Positions 24,754 to 32,966 of a stretch of DNA of 64,000 nt are shown here, piece after piece. The notes under the pieces are model-generated. The model was not told the DNA's origin and ran no database searches. It saw only the letters and a list, made by a program, of their open reading frames with translations. Every line of letters begins with the position of its first letter. Positions within the stretch are counted from its first letter, which is position 1. A program made the translations under genes and the position numbers. Origin of the DNA: Paludibacteraceae bacterium (lineage in GTDB: Bacteria; Bacteroidota; Bacteroidia; Bacteroidales; Paludibacteraceae); assembly GCA_017479885.1 (NCBI GenBank), contig JAFVBR010000001.1:62001-126000 (forward strand). Reading direction: 5' to 3'.

Positions 24754-27741
24754 TTAGAAGTTGAGATTAAGTCCGAATGTGTAGGTAGCGGCGGAAGGAT
24801 AAACGCTGTTATCCACTCCGGCTGTTATCGGCGAACCGCCTATCTCGGTAGTGAAGCCGTTGTAGCGGAAATACGAGAACGGGTTCTGTGCCGACAAGTA
24901 TAAACGCATATTCTTGATGCCCGGGATTTTGGTGATATTGTACCCGAGCTGCACATTTTGGATGCGGATGAACGAACCGTCTTCTACGTAGAACGAGTTG
25001 CACTGCATCGTGTATGATGAGTTGAAGGCTTCAGGTGACGGATAATTGGTTTGCGTATTATCGGGTCGCCAGGCGTGCTTGTAGTAGTCCAAATCGTAGT
25101 TGGCGTCAGGGAACACACTACGGTTCATACGCTTCTGGTTGAGGATCTTGTTACCCACCTGCGATGCGAACGAGATGGCGAAATCAAATCCCTTGATATC
25201 GAAGCCGAAGTTGAAACCGAGCATCAACGGCGGTATAGCGCTGCCCAGATAGGTCTTGTCCTGCTCGCTAATCACCTTGTCGCCGTTCTGGTCTTTGTAC
25301 TTGAAGTATCCGGCATCTTTGATGGTTTGCGAAACAGGATCTTTCAATGCGGCTATTTCGCTCTCATACACACCTTCCACTTCGTAACCCCAGAATGCAC
25401 CGATAGGATAACCTACCTGCGTACGGGTGGCATAATCGCCGCCGACCGCTGCACCGGGAATATATTCGCGTCCTTCGAGTTTGAGCACCTTGTTGCGGAG
25501 ATAAGTGGCATTGAGTCCAAGGTTGTAGTGGAAATCGCCTACTTTGTCAGCCCAGTTGAGTGTCAACTCAACACCCATATTATTAACCGTACCGTTGTTG
25601 GCGAGCAATTCAGCTGTACCGCCGCCCGATGCGATGGGTACATAGAACACTACGTTCTCCGTATTGCGGTAGAAGAAGTCCAACTCTCCGGTCAAGCGGT
25701 TCTTGAGCGTGGCAAAATCTACACCCACGTTTGTCTCGTTCACCACCTCCCATTTCAGGAAGTTCTGCAGCACGGTCTGCGCTGCGATGCCATCGACTAA
25801 CTTGTCTCCAAACACGGCCGATGCAGCAATGCCCGTTACGCCCAGAATCTGCATGGAGTTGGCGGGGATATTGTCGTTACCCAGCAAGCCCCACGAAGCG
25901 CGCAACTTGAGGTTATCAAATGCCTTCTGGTCCTTCATGAAGTCCTCCTGAGTAATATTCCAACCTACACCGATGGAGGGGAAGAAACCCCATTTCTCCT
26001 GATATTTTGAACTACCGTCGGCGCGGAACGTGAAGGTAGCCAGATAGCGGTCGTGGTAATTATAGCTGGCACGCAAGAAAGCACTTATACCGTTGTAGCG
26101 GGTCGCACCGTCCGTCACGGTCTGGTTCTTGTACGAACCTGTGGACAAATACTTCGATGCCTCGCTGTAGTTAGGCACGTCATGTACGACACCTGTCTCC
26201 CAACCGCTATAGTACAAGCGAGTGGACTGACCTACCATCACGCTGAAATGGTGAGCGTCAATCTGGTCCTGATAACTCAGAACATTGTCTATAATCTGAT
26301 TTGTACTGTAGCCGTAGGTCTTCGTCAGCGACGACACATCCGAACCTTGTGCTCCGCCTACAAAATAAACTGGAATGTAGTTGCGTTGATCCCAGAAGGC
26401 AAATTCCATGTTATAGCTCGTCTTGAATTTCAGACGATCCTCAAGGAAGTGCAGTTCGGCATAGATGGAAAACACATCCTTGATACCGTGCTCCTTATTG
26501 TCGTTATAGAACGCCGTAGCTACAGGATTGCCGTATGCTACCGGGAAGCCATACAAGTTAGGCGAATCGAACGACTCGGGGTATGCGGCGGTGTTGCTGT
26601 TGTTATATACGTTATATACCGGCGGATTAACGAAGGCCTTGAAGTACGCATCATTATTAGGTATGGTGCGCCTGTAGTTGGAGAAGATATTGTTCAGACC
26701 TATGTTCAACCACGATGTAGCCTTCTGATCCATACGAGCGCGGAAATTCAAGCGATCGTAGTTTGAGGCGCCGTAGTTCATGATACCATCCTGATAGAAG
26801 TAGTTCACACCCACCGAATAATTGGTTTTGTCCGTTGCTCCGGATACATCCACTGCGTGGCTGTGAATCAGCGCATTCTTAGTCAACGTGGCATACCAAT
26901 CCGTGTCACCTGGATAGTCGCTCTCCGATACTGGCACATAACCCTTCGTGTTCTGGAACGCCATATTGCGGAGTTCGACATACTGCGCTTTGTTGGCCAG
27001 TTTCATGATGTTAGTCGGCACTTGTATACCCACATAACCTTTGTAACTCACATTTACGCGACCGAACTCACCTTTTTTCGTAGTCACCAGCACTACGCCG
27101 TTGGCGGCACGCACGCCGTAGATGGCAGCAGCCGAGGCATCCTTCAGGATGGTCAGCGACTCAATGTCTTCGGCAGAAAGGAAGTCGATGTTATCCACAA
27201 ATGCGCCATCCACTACATACAGCGGCTTGGCATAATCGCCGATAGAGCCTACACCGCGAATCTTCACATCGGGACTGGCTCCCGGTGCACCCGATTGGGT
27301 TACTTGAACACCGCTCACCTTGCCCTGTAGAGCGCCCATCGGACTGGAGGCAATCTGCTTGCTCAGATCGTCTCCCTTCACAGAAGTAATCGGGGCGGTC
27401 AAATCTTTGCTCTTGGCTACGCCGTAACCCACAACGACCACTTCGTCCAGCACTTTGTCGTCCGACTTCATGGTCAGGTTGATGGTCGTCTTACCGGCTA
27501 CAGCAATGCGCTCCGTTTGGTAACCCATATACGAGAAAACCAAGGTCGCATTATCCGCAACCGTAAGCGTGTAGTTTCCGTCAAAATCCGTGACGGTACC
27601 CGTACTCGTTCCTTCCACCAGGATTGACACGCCGATAAGCGGCTCGCCCGTTTCGTCAATAACAGTGCCACTCACGCTTGACTGGGCATACAGTCCTACG
27701 GCAGCAAATAGGGCGAATAGAAGAATAATTGTTTTATTCAT
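24754..27741 (-). CDS. SusC/RagA-family TonB-dependent outer-membrane transporter
   Basis: 995 residues. Signal peptide (ends LYAQ), carboxypeptidase-like regulatory domain (SGTVIDETGEPLIGVSILVEG, about 22-95), TonB-box/plug region (VVVGYGVAKSKDLTAPI, about 102-118, then KIRGVGSIGDYAKPLYVVDG) and a long beta-barrel ending YTFGLNLNF with the terminal aromatic needed for outer-membrane insertion. It imports oligosaccharides released at the surface. Cotranscribed with the GH144 gene upstream and susD downstream. Confidence 0.96.
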   Translation of the reverse strand: MNKTIILLFALFAAVGLYAQSSVSGTVIDETGEPLIGVSILVEGTSTGTVTDFDGNYTLTVADNATLVFSYMGYQTERIAVAGKTTINLTMKSDDKVLDEVVVVGYGVAKSKDLTAPITSVKGDDLSKQIASSPMGALQGKVSGVQVTQSGAPGASPDVKIRGVGSIGDYAKPLYVVDGAFVDNIDFLSAEDIESLTILKDASAAAIYGVRAANGVVLVTTKKGEFGRVNVSYKGYVGIQVPTNIMKLANKAQYVELRNMAFQNTKGYVPVSESDYPGDTDWYATLTKNALIHSHAVDVSGATDKTNYSVGVNYFYQDGIMNYGASNYDRLNFRARMDQKATSWLNIGLNNIFSNYRRTIPNNDAYFKAFVNPPVYNVYNNSNTAAYPESFDSPNLYGFPVAYGNPVATAFYNDNKEHGIKDVFSIYAELHFLEDRLKFKTSYNMEFAFWDQRNYIPVYFVGGAQGSDVSSLTKTYGYSTNQIIDNVLSYQDQIDAHHFSVMVGQSTRLYYSGWETGVVHDVPNYSEASKYLSTGSYKNQTVTDGATRYNGISAFLRASYNYHDRYLATFTFRADGSSKYQEKWGFFPSIGVGWNITQEDFMKDQKAFDNLKLRASWGLLGNDNIPANSMQILGVTGIAASAVFGDKLVDGIAAQTVLQNFLKWEVVNETNVGVDFATLKNRLTGELDFFYRNTENVVFYVPIASGGGTAELLANNGTVNNMGVELTLNWADKVGDFHYNLGLNATYLRNKVLKLEGREYIPGAAVGGDYATRTQVGYPIGAFWGYEVEGVYESEIAALKDPVSQTIKDAGYFKYKDQNGDKVISEQDKTYLGSAIPPLMLGFNFGFDIKGFDFAISFASQVGNKILNQKRMNRSVFPDANYDLDYYKHAWRPDNTQTNYPSPEAFNSSYTMQCNSFYVEDGSFIRIQNVQLGYNITKIPGIKNMRLYLSAQNPFSYFRYNGFTTEIGGSPITAGVDNSVYPSAATYTFGLNLNF

Positions 27742-27775
27742 GATATATAAGATTGTGTTGTGTTTGTTCGGATAA

Positions 27776-29089
27776 TTATTCGTAACGGAGGCCTAAACGC
27801 GCCAAACCAGTTTGAATCTCAGGAGCCTGCATCATGAGATTCCAAATCAGCCCTGAACGGTAGTTCTCAATCATCACAACGATAGGTCCCTGGTCTATTG
27901 CCAGATAATGACGAACGACCTGTTTGTCCTCCGGCAGTGACGGATTGTATGCATCGTAAAAACCATACTCACCGAATAGCTGCCCGCCTAAATCCTCATA
28001 CAGATGACGGATAACAGCCATGCTCTGCTCAGGAGTATAGACGATGGACGACACGGCTGCCGTCGGAGACACCGTGCCATTCTCATCCTCTGTACCGGGA
28101 TGATGACTGCAGTAACCGACCAAGGCATCATCTGATGAGGTGAAGCCCCACAGATTGGCACCGTAGCCTTTGTGACCTTTCGGATTCTCCAGTGCATAAT
28201 GGTAATGAATCAGTGCGTGCGCGCGATTGCGCTCAAAGTAATTGACCTCGCCGTCCGTCAAGCCGTTGGGATTCAGTCCTAACCACGAGTAGTGGGTGAA
28301 GAACAACGGACCGCCATACTCCATGCCTAACGATAACGGAATGTCATAATACGACTTGCCGTTGTAGTAATAAGATGAGTTCTTGTAGCATGCCTCATAA
28401 ACATTGCGACTGATTGGATGCGTCGGAGAGCCGGCCGCTAACACATAGGTGATAAAGCACTCGTCAAAGCCCTTGATGCGGTGATTCATCTTCCAGCCAT
28501 AGTTCTTTGACCAATGCCAATACAGCGAATCCGTACCTTGGGTGTACCAATCCCACTCTACCTCTTTCCACAACTTGTCTGCACGCTCGGCCACCACTCG
28601 TTCTGCCTCAACTTCACTATTCTGCAACCATTGTCGCACCACAAGTAGTCCCTCTGTCAGGAACGCAGTCTCAACCAGGTCACCTCCGTCATCGTACTTG
28701 CTGAAGGGATAGGCCTGCTCCGTCTCGGATGCATACCAGTGTGCCCAAGCACCATGGAATCGTTCTACGCGATCAAGGAAACGAGTGATATTGTCCAATT
28801 GAGCCACAGCCTGCTCACGAGGAATGTACTGCCTTTCAGCCGCAGCCACGATAGCCATCAGACCGAATCCCGTGCCGCCGGTAGTCACTATATCACCGTG
28901 CAATTCCCAATTGTCACGCTCACGTGCCAATCCGTTAGCAGGATTAATAAATTCCGTAAAATAACGAGAGGTGTACAACTCTACCGTGTCCAACAGAGCC
29001 TCGTCTGATAATGATTGACTATTCCGCCCCGATAAACAACTCTGACAAATAATAGCAATAGTCAGTAAAAGAAATAACGTCTTTTTCAT
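27776..29089 (-). CDS. GH144-type endo-beta-1,2-glucanase lipoprotein
   Basis: 437 residues from the ATG at 29089. The frame is open 66 bp further, but that would place the signal peptide internally and run close to the promoter. Lipobox CQSC. It shares with the second GH144 protein the blocks YTSRYFTEFINPANGLARERD, IVTTGGTGFGLMAIVAA, DDGGDLVETAFLTEGLLVVRQ, SLYWHWSKNYGW and AIDQGPIVVMIENYRSGLIW, but lacks the Ig-like domain. First gene of the polysaccharide locus, 34 bp upstream of susC. Likely the surface endo-enzyme that cuts the polymer before import. Confidence 0.87.
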   Translation of the reverse strand: MKKTLFLLLTIAIICQSCLSGRNSQSLSDEALLDTVELYTSRYFTEFINPANGLARERDNWELHGDIVTTGGTGFGLMAIVAAAERQYIPREQAVAQLDNITRFLDRVERFHGAWAHWYASETEQAYPFSKYDDGGDLVETAFLTEGLLVVRQWLQNSEVEAERVVAERADKLWKEVEWDWYTQGTDSLYWHWSKNYGWKMNHRIKGFDECFITYVLAAGSPTHPISRNVYEACYKNSSYYYNGKSYYDIPLSLGMEYGGPLFFTHYSWLGLNPNGLTDGEVNYFERNRAHALIHYHYALENPKGHKGYGANLWGFTSSDDALVGYCSHHPGTEDENGTVSPTAAVSSIVYTPEQSMAVIRHLYEDLGGQLFGEYGFYDAYNPSLPEDKQVVRHYLAIDQGPIVVMIENYRSGLIWNLMMQAPEIQTGLARLGLRYE

Positions 29090-29126
29090 GGGTATTATTC
29101 GTTGGGGTAAATCCAATTTCTCGTTG

Positions 29127-29158
29127 CAAAGATACAACAATAATTTTATATGCACAAA
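29127..29158 (-). promoter_or_regulatory. Promoter for the GH144-susCD locus
   Basis: Minus-strand TATCTTTG at 29127-29134 with TTTG at 29155-29158, 20 bp upstream. The GH144 ATG is 38 bp downstream. No other strong promoter was seen within the locus. Confidence 0.65.
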
Positions 29159-29172
29159 TTTTAATTATATAA

Positions 29173-29859
29173 TCAGAAAATTGATAGCAAATCTTTAATA
29201 TTAGGAGTGCGATATGTTGACAGGCGCGGGTCATCAGTGTCCTTGATTATCCACATTTGGTCTATACCGGCATTGATGGCTCCTTGTATATCCGAGTTAT
29301 AACTATCCCCGATCATCAGCACCTCTTCTTTCTGCATACCGTTCAGCTGCAGTGCCTTCTCGTATATTAGCGGGTTAGGTTTCTGCACTCCCGCTTCTTC
29401 TGACAGCACTACATGCCTGAAGCAGTTGCTCAGACCTGACAGACGAATCTTCGTGTATTGCACCTCAGAAAAGCCGTTGCTCACTATCGTCAACGGATAT
29501 TTTTCCGCAAGGTATCTCACCGTGTCAGCAGCACCGGGCAATAGTCTGAAGTGCTTTGTAGTCAGTCTCAGAAAGTCGTCAGCCAGCATCTTGGCTACAC
29601 TCTCCCCGTTCTCCAGACTCTCTACCGGATGATAGAATCTGCGGAATGCCAGCTCTTCCTTTGTTATCTCACTACGCCCGTATAACTCCCATAAATATAT
29701 ATTGTAAGGGTGGTAGCAATCGTAGAAATCCTGGAATTCGGCATACAATCGCTCCAGACCATACATAGAATAAAGGTCACGCAGGGCATGCTGCTCTGCG
29801 TGACTGAAGTCACCTATGGTGTCATCCCAGTCGAGGAATATGGCTTTGTACTGCTTCAC
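29173..29859 (-). CDS. HAD-family YjjG-like nucleotidase
   Basis: 228 residues. HAD motif I FLDWDDTIGDF (Asp nucleophile near residue 10), motif II in LTIVSNGFSE (about 113), motif III lysine in GVQKPNPLIYEKAL, and motif IV VLMIGDSYNSDIQGAINAG. The noncanonical pyrimidine nucleotidase YjjG group has this layout, with a helical cap between motifs I and II. It probably dephosphorylates abnormal nucleotides. It overlaps rsmI by 4 bp. Confidence 0.87.
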   Translation of the reverse strand: MKQYKAIFLDWDDTIGDFSHAEQHALRDLYSMYGLERLYAEFQDFYDCYHPYNIYLWELYGRSEITKEELAFRRFYHPVESLENGESVAKMLADDFLRLTTKHFRLLPGAADTVRYLAEKYPLTIVSNGFSEVQYTKIRLSGLSNCFRHVVLSEEAGVQKPNPLIYEKALQLNGMQKEEVLMIGDSYNSDIQGAINAGIDQMWIIKDTDDPRLSTYRTPNIKDLLSIF

Positions 29860-30521
29860 TCTTTTCCTGCAACACAGATTACTATCTCACCTTTCGCAGG
29901 CATTGCTTTATAGTGCTCTGCCAGTTCCTCCAAAGTGCCTCGCCGGGTGTCTTCGTGTATCTTGCTTATCTCTCTGCTTACTGACGCCTGCCTTTCAGCA
30001 CCGAGATACTCTGCCAACTGCTCCAGTGTCTTCACCAGTCGGAATGGTGACTCATAGATGATTATCGTATGAGATAGTTCGGCTAACTGACTGAGCCTTG
30101 TCTGCCTGCCTTTCTTCTGTGGGAGAAAGCCCTCAAAGAAGAAACGGTCGTTTGGCAATCCGGAGTCCACGAGTGCGGGCACGAAAGCCGTTGCACCCGG
30201 CAGACATTGCACCTCTACACCGGCATTCACTGCTTCGCGGACAAGAAAGAATCCGGGGTCTGAGATAGCCGGAGTACCTGCATCAGATATGAGAGCGATA
30301 GTCTTGCCCGCAAGCAATTCCTCCACTATGCCGGCAGATGTCTGATGCTCGTTGAACTTATGGTGCGAGCGCAGCGGAGTATGAATATCATAATGCTTCA
30401 GCAGCACGCTGCTGGTGCGGGTGTCTTCGGCAAGAATCAGGTCTGCCTCCTTCAGAACACTGATTGCTCTGAAGGTCATGTCATCAAGGTTGCCGACCGG
30501 TGTAGGAACAATGTAAAGCAT
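29856..30521 (-). CDS. rsmI: 16S rRNA (cytidine-1402 2'-O) methyltransferase
   Basis: 221 residues. Family motifs: YIVPTPVGNLDDMTFRAI at the start, LAEDTRTSSVLLKHY, ISDAGTPAISDPGFFLV (about 79-95) and IIYESPFRLVKTLEQL. RsmI modifies C1402 in the ribosomal P site. Members range from about 220 to 290 residues; this one lacks the small C-terminal extension found in E. coli. Confidence 0.95.
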   Translation of the reverse strand: MLYIVPTPVGNLDDMTFRAISVLKEADLILAEDTRTSSVLLKHYDIHTPLRSHHKFNEHQTSAGIVEELLAGKTIALISDAGTPAISDPGFFLVREAVNAGVEVQCLPGATAFVPALVDSGLPNDRFFFEGFLPQKKGRQTRLSQLAELSHTIIIYESPFRLVKTLEQLAEYLGAERQASVSREISKIHEDTRRGTLEELAEHYKAMPAKGEIVICVAGKE

Positions 30522-30546
30522 TGGTTAGCTTGATAATTATTAAAGC

Positions 30547-30574
30547 GTAGAGACATTGCACTGGAACGTCTCCC
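30547..30574. repeat. Degenerate copy of the GTAGAGAC palindromic element
   Basis: Left arm GTAGAGAC (30547-30554) and a partial right arm GTCTC (30568-30572) lie about 20 bp apart, the same arm and nearly the same spacing as the perfect palindrome in the esterase gene. It lies in the leader of rsmI. Confidence 0.4.
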
Positions 30575-30605
30575 AAATAGCCAATCCGATAAACCATATC
30601 GCTGG

Positions 30606-31226
30606 TTACTGGAATCGGCGCTTCAGAATATTGACAAACAGCTCGTAAGCCTGACTCTCGGTATCCCACTGGAAACGCTTGCCTACATAATGCATAGCCT
30701 CGTCAAGCGAGGAGCACGAGTTCAACTGGTCGATAGTCTTGTTCATCTTCTCGCCGTCGCCTCCGAACAACTCACGCTGAAACAGGAAGCGGTCACCGAG
30801 AGACATACCCTTGCGGATATCGTCAACAGAAGGGGCGGAGATACCGCTTGACATGGTTGAGGGATTCTGCAAGTTTGAAGGGTTGTTTTTCGGCTGTTCA
30901 GGTGCAGGGGCAGCCTCTTCTTCCACGTCTTTCTCTATCTCCTCTACAAGCACATCTTCTACCGAATCCTCCACCTCAAGCTCCTCTTCGGTTAGCAGTT
31001 CTTCTTCATCGGCTGCAGTGTCATCCACATAGAATTCCACCTCCACCTCCGGCTGTTCCTCCTCAGGCGTATCCTCTGTCTCAGGAGCCGGTGACGGGAG
31101 CACACACTGAGCCTCCACTGAACTTAGGGTTTGCTCTATCTCGTCCACTCTGTTCTCTATCAGACGTATCTGTTCGCGCAGATTCTCTATCTCTCCGCGT
31201 AAAGTATCAATAAGAATTTGTTGCAT
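30606..31226 (-). CDS. Conserved acidic protein of unknown function
   Basis: 206 residues. Three parts: an N-terminal coiled coil (about 1-38, LIDTLRGEIENLREQIRLIENRVDEIEQ), a very acidic low-complexity middle (about 45-110, many E and D), and a compact C-terminal domain (about 130-206) with LGDRFLFQRELFGGDGEKMN, LNSCSSLDEAMHYVGKRFQW and a final LKRRF. The C-terminal block looks like a conserved Bacteroidota domain, but I know no function. A 14-bp palindrome sits at its start codon. Confidence 0.75.
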   Translation of the reverse strand: MQQILIDTLRGEIENLREQIRLIENRVDEIEQTLSSVEAQCVLPSPAPETEDTPEEEQPEVEVEFYVDDTAADEEELLTEEELEVEDSVEDVLVEEIEKDVEEEAAPAPEQPKNNPSNLQNPSTMSSGISAPSVDDIRKGMSLGDRFLFQRELFGGDGEKMNKTIDQLNSCSSLDEAMHYVGKRFQWDTESQAYELFVNILKRRFQ

Positions 31227-31227
31227 A

Positions 31228-31287
31228 ATACAATATTGTATGGATTATTGTAATATCATATATGAATCAGGGTAATATCACATATTA
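31228..31287. promoter_or_regulatory. Palindrome and 22-bp-spaced repeats between peptide transporter and acidic gene
   Basis: ATACAATATTGTAT (31228-31241) is a perfect palindrome 2 bp upstream of the acidic gene's ATG, in operator position. Beyond it GTAATATCATATAT (31250-31263) and GTAATATCACATAT (31272-31285) repeat with a 22-bp period and one mismatch; the second overlaps the end of the POT gene. Confidence 0.5.
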
Positions 31288-32814
31288 TTTGGTAGCATCT
31301 TCCAACTTGCGCATCATAGCGAACATGAATATTGCGGAGATGAGACAGAGAGCCACGAACACTGCCCAAACTGCCCATAGCGGCATTCCGCCCCAGAGAA
31401 AACCACCTACAGACACAAGGAAATTGCCGACTGCGGTAGCCACAAACCAGCCACCCATCATCAAACCCTTGAACTTCGGAGGTGCCACTTTGCTAACAAA
31501 CGAAATACCCATCGGACTGAGAAGCAACTCACCGAATGTGAGAATAAGGTATGTTCCTATAAGCAGATTGGCGCTTGCGTATGTCGGATTACCGCCCGCC
31601 TCGAGCACTGCCTGCTGCTCGGCAGGAGTGTTGAGTCCTATACAACCCAATGCCATCACCACGTAAGCCAGTGCTGCCACCAACATTCCGTAAGCAATCT
31701 TGCGCGGAGCACTCGGCTCTTTGCCTTTCTTTGCCAGTGCACCGAAGATAGCCATGCTGACAGGAGTCAGGGCTACCACATAGAACGGGTTGAACTGCTG
31801 GAATATCGGAGCCGAAAGATGAATGCCCTCCGGGTCAATATGAGTGTATTTAACAACCAGCAAACCGCACGAAGCCGCAATGACAAGAGCGGAGATGACT
31901 TTGCCACGCACCGTCTTAGACTGGAAGAGCGAGAACAAGGCATAAACGATGAACACGAGTGCCACGAGGTTCACAATGTCGAATGCCATCGACTGTATGC
32001 CTGTAGAAACAGGGTTGGTGAACTCATTGGCGAAGTAGGTGAGCGTGAGTCCGTTCTGGTGGAATGCCATCCAGAAGAAGATAACCACTGCAAACACAAG
32101 GCAAAGAGCGATGATACGCTTCTTTGTCTGCTCAGGTGAAAGTTCTTCAACAGCCTGACCTGCTGCTGCAGCCTGTTTGGCAGTGTTCTCCACGTGGCGG
32201 AACCACGGGCGGCAGGCATAATATATGGCAATCGAAAGTACCAGCGAAGCACAAGCCACCATGAATGCGAAATGGTACGAGTCGTTCACCGACTGGCCAA
32301 GACTCTGCTGTGCCCACTCCATTATCTTCACGGCAGCCGTAGGCGCGAACATCGCACCTATGTTGATTGCCATATAGAAAATCGAGAAAGCGGCATCACG
32401 ACGGTCCGCATACTTCGGGTCGTCGTAGAGATTGCCCACCATCACCTGCAGGTTACCCTTGAACAGACCTGTGCCGAAAGAGATAAGCACAAGAGCGGCA
32501 AGCATTGCCGACATTGCCATTCCGCCACCACCAAGAGGAATGGCAAGAAGCAGATAACCGACAAACATGATGACTATACCGATGGTTACGCAACGACCGT
32601 AACCTATCTTGTCGGCAAGTATTCCGCCTACAAGAGGCAGAAAATAGACGAGTGCAAGAAATGAGGAATAGATTGCACCTGCGGCACCGGGCTCAAGTCC
32701 GAAATTGGCACGGAGGAAAAGTGCAAACACGGCCAACATTGTGTAGTAGCCGAATCGTTCGCCTGTGTTGGCGAGAGCAAGGGCAAATAGCCCTTTGGGT
32801 TGATTGTCGAACAT
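31285..32814 (-). CDS. POT/PTR2-family proton-dependent peptide transporter
   Basis: 509 residues, about 14 hydrophobic segments. N-terminal helix with the POT proton motif region ANTGERFGYYTM (about 15-26), then GGILADKIGYGR (about 63-74) and FSIFYMAINIGAMFAP (about 142-157), the PTR2 signature. It imports di- or tripeptides with protons across the inner membrane. A consensus promoter lies at 32893-32924. Confidence 0.93.
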   Translation of the reverse strand: MFDNQPKGLFALALANTGERFGYYTMLAVFALFLRANFGLEPGAAGAIYSSFLALVYFLPLVGGILADKIGYGRCVTIGIVIMFVGYLLLAIPLGGGGMAMSAMLAALVLISFGTGLFKGNLQVMVGNLYDDPKYADRRDAAFSIFYMAINIGAMFAPTAAVKIMEWAQQSLGQSVNDSYHFAFMVACASLVLSIAIYYACRPWFRHVENTAKQAAAAGQAVEELSPEQTKKRIIALCLVFAVVIFFWMAFHQNGLTLTYFANEFTNPVSTGIQSMAFDIVNLVALVFIVYALFSLFQSKTVRGKVISALVIAASCGLLVVKYTHIDPEGIHLSAPIFQQFNPFYVVALTPVSMAIFGALAKKGKEPSAPRKIAYGMLVAALAYVVMALGCIGLNTPAEQQAVLEAGGNPTYASANLLIGTYLILTFGELLLSPMGISFVSKVAPPKFKGLMMGGWFVATAVGNFLVSVGGFLWGGMPLWAVWAVFVALCLISAIFMFAMMRKLEDATK

Positions 32815-32892
32815 ATTGTTGAGAGTTTTATTGGTTTGTCATGTCTGTGTCCGTCCTGACGGAGACGAATGGTTTGTGCACATTTTGCAGCG

Positions 32893-32924
32893 CAAAGGTA
32901 CACATTTCTTTTTATATATGCAAA
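32893..32924 (-). promoter_or_regulatory. Promoter for the peptide transporter gene
   Basis: Minus-strand TACCTTTG at 32893-32900 with TTTG at 32921-32924, 20 bp upstream. The leader is about 75 nt. Confidence 0.65.
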
Positions 32925-32932
32925 AAAAGCAT

Positions 32933-32940
32933 TATCTTTG
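32933..32940 (+). promoter_or_regulatory. Promoter -7 box for the secreted repeat protein
   Basis: TATCTTTG 27 bp before the ATG at 32967. No clear TTG box upstream, so moderate support only. Confidence 0.45.
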
Positions 32941-32966
32941 CCGCTGAAAACAAAAGAGGTTACTTT

